From AP-15 sp963698995 (GTDB lineage Bacteria > Pseudomonadota > Alphaproteobacteria > ATCC43930 > CGMCC-115725), in NCBI GenBank assembly GCA_963698995.1, contig CAVOTD010000012.1:28796-92795 (forward strand): DNA of 64,000 nucleotides, in the 5' to 3' direction. The notes below the pieces were generated by a model. That model saw only the letters and a list, made by a program, of their open reading frames with translations, did no database searches and had not been told where the DNA came from. Shown here one piece after another: positions 17,431 to 27,038 of this stretch. Position 1 is the first letter of the stretch. Each line of letters starts with the position of its first letter. A program made the translations under genes and the position numbers.

Positions 17431-18555
17431 CTAGATCGGGAAGCGCAGGATGGCGGCGAGGCTGGCATGATCCGGGATGTCCGCCTTGCGGACCGCGAGC
17501 ACCGAAGCGCCGGATAACAGCGCCCGTCCGGCGATTTCATCGACGATGCCATAGGTGGTTGCGCTCGGGCCGTCGGCGAATGTGATCCGCCCGTTGGTTT
17601 CGTCGATCGTCCCCGGGATGACTTCATCGATGTCGACCATCAATTGCGCGATGGCGCCAAAGGTCGCTGCGCGCGACACGTCGGAAAGATCGCTGGTGGC
17701 GCGTCCCTGCCCCCTGCGGCTATCGAAGAGCGCGCGCATGGCCCGCAGGTCGTGATCATAGATCGCGTCGAGGATCGGCCTCGCCGCGGCCGCGAGATCG
17801 GCATTGCTGATCCGATCCGGGCTCACCGACACGCCACTCTGGGCGAGCCTTGGATAGGTGTTGACGAGACGGAAAATCGAGGCGAGCGGCTCGGTTACCG
17901 CAAGGATCAGCGGCGTCTCGCGGCCGGCGAGAACCGGGCGTAGCGCCGCATCGATCTGACGGGAATATTGACGCAGGAGAACCTTCTGACCCTCGGATCC
18001 CTGGATACGCCTGCTCGGCGAACGGTCATTGAGCGTGGCGCGCCCGACCGCATCGGCCGCGCTCGTCGGAAGCTCGGCAATCTTGACATCTTGCGGCGGC
18101 AAATCGGCGCACATTTCGACCAGCCGCACGGCATTTTCCGACAGCGCAAGGACGAACGCCTCGTGCGGGAAGGTGATGGCGCGCAGCAATGGCTTCAGAT
18201 GAAAGCGGTCCGAGACTTGGGCCATTGCGGTCAACCGGTTTGGCAAACGAAAAGTCCGCATCGCGTCTGGGGTGGCCAGCACGGCCAAGCTATGCGCCTG
18301 AAACTTCCAGAATTCCTCATCCTCCGCGAGCCCTGCCAAATGGTCCTCGATGCTCGCGCGCTGGCGTTTATCGCGGTCGCCGGTTGCCAGTTGATCGAGC
18401 GCCGACTTGCCGAGAGCCCGCAACTCCGCGCGGCTGACAGCTGTGTCCTGCGTCAGCGGTGTGGTGGGCAGGTAAATCGAAACGCAGGCCCCGGCCCGCT
18501 CGGCCGCCAGCGCCCTGAACTCGGGAAGGGTCGGGATATCGACGTACAACATCAT
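17431..18555 (-). CDS. baeRF-family (bacterial eRF1-like) protein
   Basis: Predicted release-factor-like protein of the bacterial archaeo-eukaryotic release factor superfamily. Diagnostic stretches are ACVSIYLPTTPLTQDTAV, DEEFWKFQAHSLAVLATP, then TFRLPNRL and SDRFHLKPLLRAI. Next comes AFVLALSENAVRLVEM, which together match the baeRF domain-1/2 layout. The last third resembles eRF1 domain 3 with IVDEIAGRALLSGASVLAVR. No GGQ tripeptide is seen, as in most baeRF members, so peptide release is not expected by itself. A start at 18552 or a TTG at 18609 is possible. It lies 72 bases downstream of an arfB gene on the same strand, suggesting a shared role in ribosome rescue. Confidence 0.8.
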   Translation of the reverse strand: MMLYVDIPTLPEFRALAAERAGACVSIYLPTTPLTQDTAVSRAELRALGKSALDQLATGDRDKRQRASIEDHLAGLAEDEEFWKFQAHSLAVLATPDAMRTFRLPNRLTAMAQVSDRFHLKPLLRAITFPHEAFVLALSENAVRLVEMCADLPPQDVKIAELPTSAADAVGRATLNDRSPSRRIQGSEGQKVLLRQYSRQIDAALRPVLAGRETPLILAVTEPLASIFRLVNTYPRLAQSGVSVSPDRISNADLAAAARPILDAIYDHDLRAMRALFDSRRGQGRATSDLSDVSRAATFGAIAQLMVDIDEVIPGTIDETNGRITFADGPSATTYGIVDEIAGRALLSGASVLAVRKADIPDHASLAAILRFPI

Positions 18556-18627
18556 TGGCACCTGGGTTGCCGAGAAGGTCAGGGTGCGCTCGTGACGGCG
18601 CACTGACAAGTCGATCCGATCGGCGGT

Positions 18628-19095
18628 TCAGGTCGGAAAATCGTCACCGAGGGCAGGCCTGCGCCGCTGCTTGACGGCGCCTCGACGCGCTTTGGCCTCG
18701 AGCCGCCTCTCCTTCGAGGCCTTGCTGGGCTTGGTTGGCCGCCGCGGCGCTGGCGGCGGGACCGCGCGGCGGACCAGCCCGATCAGGCGATCGAAAGCGT
18801 CCCGGCGATTGCGTTGCTGCGTCCGGTAGCGCTGGGCGGTTATGATCAGCACGCCCTCTTGCGTCAGCCGGCGGCCGGCCAGCCGGGCCAGCCGGGCGCG
18901 CACCTCCTCCGGCAGTGAGAGAGACCGGGCAAGGTCGAGACGAAGCTGTACCGCTGTCGAGACCTTGTTGACGTTTTGGCCGCCCGGACCGGAAGCGCGG
19001 ATAAAACTCTCCTCGATCGCGCTGTCATCGAGGAAAATGTCTGCTTCTATGTGGATCACTGGCTCGGGCTCGGAACATAGCGCTTCACGCCGCAT
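18628..19095 (-). CDS. arfB: Alternative ribosome-rescue factor ArfB (YaeJ)
   Basis: Codon-independent peptidyl-tRNA hydrolase that frees stalled ribosomes. FIRASGPGGQNVNKVSTAVQ holds the catalytic GGQ and is followed by LRLDLARSLSLPEEVRARL. The C-terminal basic tail (KPSKASKERRLEAKARRG then KQRRRPAL) is the segment that enters the empty mRNA channel in characterised ArfB. The ATG at 19095 gives twelve extra residues before VIHIEADIFLDD, where homologues usually begin. A GTG at 19059 is therefore an equally good start. It precedes the baeRF gene on the same strand. Confidence 0.9.
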   Translation of the reverse strand: MRREALCSEPEPVIHIEADIFLDDSAIEESFIRASGPGGQNVNKVSTAVQLRLDLARSLSLPEEVRARLARLAGRRLTQEGVLIITAQRYRTQQRNRRDAFDRLIGLVRRAVPPPAPRRPTKPSKASKERRLEAKARRGAVKQRRRPALGDDFPT

Positions 19096-19191
19096 GGGCT
19101 GGTAGTGTAAGCCAGAGCGTCATTCCGATCGGGGCGCATCGTGCCGGCTGGTCATCGCGGCGGTGGGTCCCTTGTGATTTCAGGAGCGAAT

Positions 19192-20076
19192 ATGCCAAGT
19201 CTGAACTTTACCGCACCGACGACAATTGACGAGGCCGTCAGCGCTCTGGCCAGTGCCTCCGGGTTGGCGAAACCGTTGGCCGGCGGAACCGATTTGCTCG
19301 TCCAGCTGCGCTCGGGCCGAATCCGCCCCGAACTGATTGTCGACCTGAAAAGAATTCCGGAGCTGATCGGAATTCGCGAGACCGGCGACAACTTTGTGAT
19401 CGGCGCCGCTACCCCGGGGGTCATGCTCAGCGAACACGAAGCCTTGACCCGCGCCTGGCCGGGCATCGTCGAAGGGGTCGACTTGATCGGCTCGCAGCAA
19501 ATTCAAGGGCGGGCCTCGCTGGTCGGCAATTTATGCAACGCCTCGCCGGCAGCCGACAGTACTCCGGCGCTGATCGCCGCACGGGCGGTCGCAGTCATCG
19601 CCGGCCCCGACGGTAGGCGCGAGGCGCCGGTCGAGGCGATCGTCACCGGGCCCGGACAGACTTCGCTCAAAAAGGGCGAATTCATCGTCGAGTTTCGCGT
19701 GCCAAAGCCGCGGCCCCGCCAGGCCGACGCCTATCTGCGGTTTATCCCACGGACCGAGATGGATATTGCCGTCGTCGGCTGCGGCGTCAACGTCACCCTG
19801 GACGCGGCCGGCCTCTGCACCGATGCGCGCGTCGTGCTCGGCGCCGTCGCGCCAACGCAACTCATCGTCGATGAGGCGGCCGCGGCATTGATCGGGCACC
19901 GGCTCGACGACGAGACGCTTTCCAAGCTCGACGCCGCGGCGCAGCGAGCCTGCAAACCGATCAACGACAAGCGCGGCACGATCGAATACCGAACCAAGGT
20001 CGCCGGCGTCCTCGCGAGACGGGCGGCCACCATTGCATTTGAGCGCGCCGCCGGGCGCGTTGCGGGAGTCCACTAA
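19192..20076 (+). CDS. Molybdo-hydroxylase FAD-binding (medium) subunit, CoxM type
   Basis: FAD subunit of a three-subunit xanthine-oxidase-family hydroxylase. It transfers electrons from the iron-sulfur subunit to an acceptor. The N-terminus MPSLNFTAPTTIDEAVSALA and LAGGTDLLVQLRSGRIRPEL carry the first FAD-binding motif. The second is IGSQQIQGRASLVGNLCNAS followed by PAADSTPALIA. An AGGAG lies five bases upstream of the ATG at 19192. The stop overlaps the start of the small subunit gene (TAATG). Order medium-small-large is common in this family. Substrate unknown. Confidence 0.92.
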   Translation: MPSLNFTAPTTIDEAVSALASASGLAKPLAGGTDLLVQLRSGRIRPELIVDLKRIPELIGIRETGDNFVIGAATPGVMLSEHEALTRAWPGIVEGVDLIGSQQIQGRASLVGNLCNASPAADSTPALIAARAVAVIAGPDGRREAPVEAIVTGPGQTSLKKGEFIVEFRVPKPRPRQADAYLRFIPRTEMDIAVVGCGVNVTLDAAGLCTDARVVLGAVAPTQLIVDEAAAALIGHRLDDETLSKLDAAAQRACKPINDKRGTIEYRTKVAGVLARRAATIAFERAAGRVAGVH

Positions 20077-20558
20077 TGGCAAAAAATCACGTATCGACGA
20101 TCATCAACGGCGAGCCAGTCGAATTCCTCTGCGAACCGCAGCAGACCTTGCTCGATGTGCTGCGCGACGAGCTCAACCTGACAGGCAGCAAGGAAGGCTG
20201 CAGCTCCGGCGATTGCGGCGCCTGCACCGTCATCCTCGACGGCAAGATCGTCTGCTCGTGTCTGATGCTCGGGGCCGAGGCGGAAGGCCACAAGATCGAG
20301 ACCGTCGAGGGCATCGCCCAGGGCGACAAGCTGCACCCGGTGCAGCAGAAATTCCTCGAACATGCAGCATTGCAATGCGGCTTCTGCACACCGGGGTTCA
20401 TCGTCGCAGCCAAGGCGCTGCTCGACGAGAACCTGAACCCGACCGAAGAAGAGACGCGCTACTGGCTCGCCGGCAATCTTTGCCGTTGCACCGGTTATGA
20501 CAAGATCATCCGCGCGGTGCTTGACGCCGCTGCGGAGATGCGAGGGGAGGCGGCATAA
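20076..20558 (+). CDS. Molybdo-hydroxylase 2Fe-2S (small) subunit, CoxS type
   Basis: Two [2Fe-2S] clusters carry electrons from the molybdenum site to FAD. The plant-ferredoxin-type cluster is bound by GCSSGDCGACTVILDGK plus the Cys of CSCLM. The C-terminal helical-domain cluster is bound by LQCGFCTPGF and NLCRCTGYDKI. The protein has 160 residues, standard for CoxS-like subunits, with no export signal, so the complex is cytoplasmic. It overlaps both neighbours by one base, indicating tight translational coupling for stoichiometric assembly. Confidence 0.95.
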   Translation: MAKNHVSTIINGEPVEFLCEPQQTLLDVLRDELNLTGSKEGCSSGDCGACTVILDGKIVCSCLMLGAEAEGHKIETVEGIAQGDKLHPVQQKFLEHAALQCGFCTPGFIVAAKALLDENLNPTEEETRYWLAGNLCRCTGYDKIIRAVLDAAAEMRGEAA

Positions 20559-22854
20559 TGTCATTTCTCGATAAAGAGACGTTGAAGGTCGTCGGCACCC
20601 GTCCCATTCGCCCCGACGGGGTCGACAAGGTCACCGGGCGCGCCAATTTTGGCGCTGACATGAAAATGCCCGGCATGCTGTGGGGCAAGATCAAGCGCAG
20701 CCCGCATGCTCACGCGCGCATCGTCTCGATCAACACCGACAAGGCGATGGCGTTACCCGGGGTTAAGGCCGTGACGACACGGGCTGATTTCCCAGACATT
20801 CCGCCGAATAAGCGCACCATCGGCGCCATGCCGCACAATCTGTGGGACCTCTCGCGCAACTGCATGGCCAAGGGCAAGGCGCTCTACGAGGGTCACGCCG
20901 TGGCTGCAGTCGCTGCGACCTCGCCGGCGATCGCCGAACAGGCGCTCGATCTGATTGAGGTCGAGTACGAGGTATTGCCGCATGTGATGGATGTCGAGGC
21001 GGCGATGGCAGACGATGCGCCGGTGCTACACGACGACATCTTTACCGCGGGGGTCGAACCCAAACCGAGCAAGCCCTCGAACGTCTCCAAGATGGTTCGC
21101 TTTGCCAAGGGCGATGTCGAGGCCGGGTTCGCCGAAGCCGACGTCGTCATCGAGCGGCGTTACACGACAAAACCGGTGCACCAGGCCTATATCGAGCCGC
21201 ATGCCTGCGTCGTATCGGTCGCCGCCGACGGGCAGACGACGATCTGGAGTTCGAGCCAAGGCCAGTTCATGGTCCGCGCCTATACCTCGCGGATCGCCGG
21301 CGCCGAGGATAACGCGAGCATCCGCGCGATCCCCGCGGAGATTGGCGGCGGCTTTGGCGGCAAGACGATCATTTATCTCGAGCCGGTCGCCTACGTACTG
21401 TCGAAGAAGTCGGGCCGCCCGGTCAAGATCGTGATGAACCGCGAGGAGGTGTTCCGCGCCACCGGACCGACCTCCGGTGCCGTTATCGAGGTCAAGCTCG
21501 GCGCCAAAAAGGACGGACGGATCACCGCCGCGAAAGCCGTGCTCAAATACCAGTCGGGAGCGTTTCCGGGTTCGCCGGTCCAGCAAGGCTGTATCTGCGG
21601 ACTTGCGGTCTACGACCTGCCCAACGCCGAGGCGATCGGCTACGACGTTCTCAGCAATCGTCCCAAGGTTGCCGCCTACCGGGCCCCGGGCGCGCCCATC
21701 GGCTCGTTTGCGAATCGAAAGCTGCATCGACGAACTGGCCCGCGAGCTCGGCATCGACCCGCTCAAAATGCGCGAGATCAACGGCGCCAAAGACGGCGCG
21801 AAGGCCGCGCACGGCCCGACCTGGAACAATATCGGCTATATGAAGACGATCGAGGCCGCAAAAGCGCACCCGCAATTGAGTGTGCCGCTCGGACCCAACC
21901 AGGGTCGCGGCATCGCCTCAGGGCTACTGGCACAATGCCGGCGGGGAGTCGAGTGCCGCATGCCACGTCAACGAGGACGGCACGGTCACGGTAACCGAAG
22001 GCCATCCCGATATTGGCGGCTCGCGCGCCTCGATGGCGATGATGGTGGCCGAGGTGCTGGGCGTCCCGTTCGAAAGGGTCCGTCCGGTCGTCGGCGACAC
22101 GACGGCGATCGGCTTTAGCGCCTCGACCGGCGGCAGCCGTGTCACTTTCGCCGGCGGCATGGCCGTAACGCAGTCCGCGCAAAAGGTCGTCGAGGAGCTC
22201 AAAAAACGTGCCGCGGTAATCTGGGACATCAGCCCCGAAGCGGTCGAGTGGAAGGACGGCAAAGCCTTCCCGGCCGGCGCCAATGCCGGCAGCTTTGAGC
22301 CACTCGATCTAGCCGAGATCGCTGCCAAAGCGGCGCGCACCGGCGGTCCGATCAGTGCCGAGGTGCAGATCAACGCGCAAGGCCAGGGGCCGGGTTTCAC
22401 GACCCATATCTGCGATGTCGAGGTCGACAAGGAAACCGGACATGTCAAGATCCTGCGCTATGCGGCAATCCAGGATGTCGGCCGGGCGATCCATCCGTCC
22501 TATGTCGAAGGGCAGATGCAGGGCGGAGTAGCGCAGGGGGTTGGCTGGGCGTTAAGCGAGGAATACATCTACGACAAGGATGGCCGGCTCGAAAATCCGG
22601 GCTTCCTCGACTACCGCGTGCCGGTCGCGTCCGACATGCCGATGATCGACACGGTGCTGATTGAGGTGCCGAACCCGCGGCATCCGTTCGGTGCCCGCGG
22701 TTGCGGCGAGGTGCCGATCGTGCCGCCAATGGCGGCGGTCGCAAACGCCATCGCCGATGCGACCGGGATCCGCCTGCGCGATCTGCCGATGTCGCCGCCG
22801 CGATTGCTGGCCGCGATCGACCAGTCGGAGCCTGTCCGCGCGGCCGCGGAGTAG
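20558..22854 (+). CDS. Molybdo-hydroxylase large (Mo-binding) subunit, copy 1 (frame broken)
   Basis: Binds the molybdopterin cofactor and performs substrate hydroxylation. GTRPIRPDGVDKVTGRANFG opens the domain. VHQAYIEPHACVVSV, IPAEIGGGFGGKTIIYLEP and RAPGAPIGSF are cofactor-binding blocks, and HPFGARGCGEVPIVPPMAAV holds the catalytic Glu region. The loop reads AYRAPGAP and not AYRCSFR, so it is not a form I CO dehydrogenase. Single-base insertions near 21713 and 21925 break the frame; across both, the alignment to copy 2 is continuous. The length of about 765 residues is normal. It begins on the stop codon of the small-subunit gene. Confidence 0.92.
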
Positions 22855-22875
22855 GATAGTAATCGGCCTCACACC

Positions 22876-22949
22876 GTCATTCCCGCGAAAGCGGAAATCC
22901 AGAGGTGCGCTCTATCGCCGCCCTGGGCCCCCGCTTTCGCGGGGGCGAC
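22876..22949. repeat. REP-like inverted repeat between the two large-subunit genes
   Basis: Two arms of 27 bases face each other across 20 bases. Each contains CCCGCGAAAGCGG or its complement, and about 20 of 27 positions pair by eye. Arms of this 'GTCATTCCCGCGAAAGCGG...' type are dispersed palindromes in many alphaproteobacteria. The arms could form a long hairpin in the mRNA, lowering read-through into, or protecting the 3' end of, the upstream message. Confidence 0.6.
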
Positions 22950-22971
22950 GAAGAACGGGAGTAAGGTTCGC

Positions 22972-25261
22972 ATGACATACATGCCGAAGGAATTTCAGAA
23001 GGTTGTCGGCACCCGGCCGGTTCGTCCGGACGGGGTCGACAAGGTCACCGGACGCGCCAATTTCGGCGCCGACATGGTGATGCCCGGCATGCTCTTCGGC
23101 AGGGTCAAGCGCAGCCCGCACGCCCACGCCCGCATCATGTCGATCAATACCGAGAAGGCGCGGGCACTGCCCGGCGTCAAGGCCGTGGTGACCTCGGAGG
23201 ATTTTCCGCCGATCGCCTCGGAAGAGGCGTTTGTCGGCGAAGGGCCGATGAACTTCCGCGATTTGTCGAGCAATTGCATGGCGCGCGGCAAGGTCCTCTA
23301 TGACGGCCACGCGGTCGCCGCGGTCGCCGCGACGTCGCCGGCGATTGCCGAGGAGGCCTGCGAACTGATCGAGGTCACGTACCACGTGCTGCCGCATGTC
23401 ATCGACGTCGAGGCGGCGATGGCGCCGGATGCGCCGCTGCTGCATGACGATCTGTTCACCCAAGGTGTCGAGCCCAAGCCGACCAGACCCTCGAACATCG
23501 CCAAGCAGGTGGCCTTTACCAAAGGCGATGCGCAGGCCGGGTTCCGCGCCGCCGACGTCATCATCGAGCGGCGCTATACGACAAAGCCGGTGCACCAGGC
23601 CTATATCGAGCCGCATGCTTGTGTCGTGTCCTATGCCAGCGACGGCCAGTGCACGATCTGGAGTTCGAGCCAGGGCCAGTTCATGGTCCGCGCCTACTGC
23701 GCCAAGCTGCTCGGGATCGACATTTCCGACATCCGCGCGATCCCGGCCGAGATCGGCGGCGGCTTTGGCGGCAAGACGCTGGTTTATCTCGAACCCGTCG
23801 CCCTCGCTCTGTCGAAACAATCGGGCCGGCCGGTCAAGATGGTGATGAGCCGCGAGGAGGTGTTCCGCGGCACCGGGCCGACATCGGGCGGCGTAATCGA
23901 GGTCAAGATCGGCGCCAAGAAGGACGGCACGATCGTCGCCGCCGATCTTATGCTGAAATACCAGGCCGGAGCCTTCCCAGGTTCGCCGGTCGGGCCGGGG
24001 TGCATGTGCGGCTTTGCGATGTACGACATCCCCAATGTCAACATTGTCGGCTATGACGTCGTCTCGAATCGCCCGAAGGTGGCGGCCTATCGCGCGCCCG
24101 GCGCGCCGATCTCATCCTTCGGCGTCGAAAGCTGCCTCGACGAGCTCGCCCGCGAGCTGCGGATCGACCCGCTGCAGCTGCGTGAGAAGAATGCCGCCAA
24201 GGACGGCACCAAGGCGGCGCACGGGCCGACCTACGTCAATATCGGCTATGCCGAAACCGTCGCCGCGGCCAAAAACCATCCGCATCTAAAGGAAAAGCTC
24301 GGGCCCAACCAGGGCCGCGGCGTTGCCTCCGGCTTCTGGTTCAACATTGGCGGCGAGTTCGAGCGCCGCCTGCCACATCAACGAGGACGGCACCGCCGTC
24401 GTCGTCTCGGGCAATCCCGATATCGGCGGCTCGCGCGCCTCGATCGCGATGATGGCAGCCGAGGTGCTGGGTATCCCGGTCGAAAAGGTCCGCCCGATCG
24501 TCGGCGACACCAGCTCGATCGGGTTTTCGTTCCTGACCGGCGGCAGCCGCGTCACCTTCGCGACCGGCATGGCGGCGACTCAGGCCGCCGAAAAGGTCGT
24601 CGAGCAGCTGAAGCAGCGCGCCGCGATGATCTGGGACATCACCCCCGACGCGGTCGAATGGAAGGACGGCAAGGCGTATCCGGCCGGTCCCAACGCCGGC
24701 AGCTTCGAGCCCCTGCCCTTGGCCGAGATCGCGCTCAAATCGGGGCGCACCGGCGGGCCGATCAGCGCCGAGGTGTCGATCAACGCGCAGGGCGCCGGCC
24801 CCGGCTTTGCGACGCATATCTGCGATGTCGAGGTCGACCGAGAGACCGGCTACGTCAAGATCCTGCGCTATACGGCGGTACAGGATGTCGGCCGGGCGAT
24901 CCACCCCTCATACGTCGAGGGGCAGATCCAGGGTGGAGTGACCCAGGGCATCGGCTGGGCACTGAACGAGGAATACATCTACGACAAGGACGGACGGCTC
25001 GAAAACCCGGGCTTCCTCGACTATCGCTGTCCGGTCGCGCCCGACGTGCCGATGATCGAGGCGGTGATCGTCGAGGTGCCGAACCCGCGGCATCCGTTCG
25101 GCGCCCGCGGTGTCGGCGAGGTGCCGATCGTGCCGCCGATGGCGGCCGTCGCCAATGCGATCGCGGCGGCGACCGGGGTGCGCCTGCGCGACCTGCCGAT
25201 GTCGCCGCCGCGGCTGCGCGCCGCGATCGACGCGGAGGAGCTGCCGCGCGCGGCGGAATAA
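22972..25261 (+). CDS. Molybdo-hydroxylase large (Mo-binding) subunit, copy 2 (frame broken)
   Basis: Second large subunit, about three quarters identical to copy 1 by eye and of the same length. It has the same blocks: GTRPVRPDGVDKVTGRANFG, EIGGGFGGKTLVYLEP, RAPGAPISSFGVESCLDELA and HPFGARGVGEVPIVPPMAAV. One extra base near 24357 breaks the frame just after NIGGE; the copy-1-like SSAACH motif follows in the next frame. The start at 22972 precedes MPKEFQKVVGTRP; the ATG at 22981 is also possible. There are no extra small or medium subunit genes, so copies 1 and 2 probably compete for one pair of partner subunits and may differ in substrate. Confidence 0.92.
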
Positions 25262-25296
25262 CGCGGCCGCGTCGCTGAATGTCCGGAGCGCTGAAA

Positions 25297-25545
25297 ATGC
25301 CGCGCGTCGTCATCTCGGGCAGGCGGCCCGCCGGTTCACCGGCGGCGTCACCGAGCTTGAGGTGGAGGCGAGCAATTTCCGCCGCCTGATCCTCGAACTC
25401 GACCGCCGCTTCCCGGGTTTCGGCCACCAGATCGACGAGGGGATGGCGGTGGCGATCGACGGCGAGATCTACCAGGACGCCTATCTCGCGCCCGCTCAAC
25501 CCCGACAGCGAAATCTACCTGATCCCGAAGATCGGCGGCGGCTGA
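25297..25545 (+). CDS. MoaD/ThiS-like sulfur-carrier protein (frame broken)
   Basis: Ubiquitin-fold protein of about 82 residues. Reading across two breaks, near 25318 (one base missing) and 25491 (one base extra), gives MPRVVISGQAARRFTGGVTE. It continues LEVEASNFRRLILELDRRFP and ends in LNPDSEIYLIPKIGGG. The terminal Gly-Gly after a hydrophobic patch is the site adenylated and thiocarboxylated in MoaD and ThiS. It follows the second large subunit by 35 bases on the same strand, so it may serve cofactor sulfuration for this hydroxylase. No E1-like MoeB or MoaE partner is nearby. Confidence 0.7.
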
Positions 25546-25576
25546 GCTCGGCGACGTTGGCGCAGATGCCAATCGC

Positions 25577-26221
25577 TCACGACGACCGGGCGACGCTCCG
25601 CAGCAGATCGACCTTGCGGTTCAAGGACAACACCAGACCGTCGACACCCTCTCGCCGGAGGATGGAGTTGAACTCCGAGCGCTGGACTGCCAGCTGGCTG
25701 ATCGAGCCGTCGAGGTAGACGTCGGAAATCCGCCAGCCGCCCTGGTTCTGCTGCATCAGGTAATTCAGCGTCGTCGACTCGCCATTCGATTTGACGATCT
25801 TCGTCTGCACGATCATCCCGGCGCCGGAAGGCTGTTCGCCGATAACTTGCAGCTGCTCACCCGAATAACTATCGAAACGATCGGCATAGGTTGCCGCGAC
25901 ATAATGCTCGAAGGCCTCCGTCAGCTGCTGTTGCTGCGCCGGGGTGAGCGTTGCCCAGGAAGGGCCAATGGCGAGCCGGGCCATCAGCGACAGGTCGAAG
26001 GTTTTGTCGACGACGGGGGACAGTTGCGCATATCGGCCGCTTTGGCCGAGCGTTCGGCCATTTTGCATCGTGTGAAGCAGGCTTCCGTAAAAGCTTCGAA
26101 CAACTTCCTGCGGTTCCGTGGCCGCTGTCGCGCCCTGCATCGCTAGGCCACCGAGCAGCAGCGCGAGGCAAAGGCCCGCAACCCTGCTAGCCCGAGGGGG
26201 CCGTGCGATCCAATTGGTCAT
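25577..26221 (-). CDS. MlaC/Ttg2D-family periplasmic lipid-binding protein
   Basis: A 214-residue exported protein of the MlaC (toluene-tolerance Ttg2D) family, which shuttles phospholipids or hopanoids between membranes. A signal peptide is visible: RVAGLCLALLLGGLAMQGAT then AATEP. The domain shows EVVRSFYGSLLHTMQ, FDLSLMARLAIGPSWATLTP and QQLTEAFEHYVAATYADRF, the family core, and VYLDGSISQLAVQRSEFNSI. The start at 26221 has AGGAG eight bases upstream. No mla ABC-transporter genes are adjacent, so it may act with a transporter elsewhere or belong to the HpnM group. Confidence 0.85.
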   Translation of the reverse strand: MTNWIARPPRASRVAGLCLALLLGGLAMQGATAATEPQEVVRSFYGSLLHTMQNGRTLGQSGRYAQLSPVVDKTFDLSLMARLAIGPSWATLTPAQQQQLTEAFEHYVAATYADRFDSYSGEQLQVIGEQPSGAGMIVQTKIVKSNGESTTLNYLMQQNQGGWRISDVYLDGSISQLAVQRSEFNSILRREGVDGLVLSLNRKVDLLRSVARSS

Positions 26222-26717
26222 GTCTCGGTCTCCTGCAATCCTTCGCCGCAACCGCCGGCACCGTGACGCGCCACATACCCCATTGGCACGCCGCCATTTT
26301 AACCAAGCTGAAGGCAAGCACCGATAGCGCATAATGCACTTGCCTCCGGCACCCTTCGAGGCTTCGCTATGCATTCTCCGGCGATCCCCCGCCGGTTGCT
26401 GTTTGGGACTTGGGGCGAGTTTGCGGCAAGTGCAACCCTTTTTCGGCCGGATACCCCGCGGCGCTTTCAAGATAACGCGGATGTGAACCACTATCTTCCC
26501 TCGCAGCTTCGAAATTTTGCTACCGTTAACGAACTAAAATTCAGATGATTTCACGTTAATGCCTGATCATTTCCCTATCCGACGCGTTCTATTTTCACGA
26601 CATATATCAACTTTCGGTTCATCATGGGTTTTCAACCTCTCGAAGCTGGTTTTATGAACGAATTTGACGCGTCAATGTTTAGCAAGAACGACAGGTTATC
26701 AAACGGAGAGGTTAGCG
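26222..26717. other. Intergenic region, AT-rich, likely divergent promoters
   Basis: About 496 bases without a convincing gene. The right half (about 26480-26700) is markedly richer in A and T than its surroundings. It holds several TTAAC/GTTAA words and a stretch ATATATCAACTTTCGG. It probably contains the promoter and leader of the Tyr-rich protein gene and, on the other side, that of the MlaC-like gene. No terminator or repeat was recognised. Confidence 0.4.
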
Positions 26718-27038
26718 ATGCGGAAACCGGCAACCGCGGTGATTGCGATTGTTGGGCTCGCAATGGTGGCAGGCACAGCCGCGGCCGCACATGCTCAGTA
26801 TTATAATTACTACGGGACGCCATACAGCTATAATTATCCGGGATACCAAAACAGCGCTTCCAGTATCCCTTATTACTATTATTATCCGGGATATGGTTAT
26901 ACCTTCAACTACCCGACCTACAATTATTACCAGGGGTCGCCATATCCAACGCCAAAGGCGTATTGGGATCCCTATGTCGCCGCTCGCCCCTATTCGGACA
27001 ATGCCGGTCCCAAGGCGAGCGGTCACGGCTCGCCCTGA
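26718..27038 (+). CDS. Small exported tyrosine-rich protein
   Basis: A 106-residue protein with a clear signal peptide, MRKPATAVIAIVGLAMVAGT then AAAAHAQ, cleaved after AHA. The mature chain is dominated by Tyr, Pro, Asn and Gly: YYNYYGTPYSYNYPGYQ, IPYYYYYPGYGYTFNYP and TYNYYQGSPYPTP. It ends in a hydrophilic tail, KASGHGSP. CGGAGAGG precedes the ATG by seven bases. I do not recognise a family. Tyr-rich low-complexity exported proteins can form matrices or bind metals and sugars, but no function is assigned here. The long AT-rich leader suggests independent, possibly strong, expression. Confidence 0.75.
   Translation: MRKPATAVIAIVGLAMVAGTAAAAHAQYYNYYGTPYSYNYPGYQNSASSIPYYYYYPGYGYTFNYPTYNYYQGSPYPTPKAYWDPYVAARPYSDNAGPKASGHGSP

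Noticed and set aside
20558..22854. Programmed frameshifting in the molybdo-subunit genes
   Set aside because: No slippery heptamer or shared site context; similar breaks appear in unrelated genes and at different places in the two paralogues.
20558..25261. Carbon monoxide dehydrogenase large subunit
   Set aside because: The active-site loop is AYRAPGAP in both copies, not the form I AYRCSFR; the substrate is left open.
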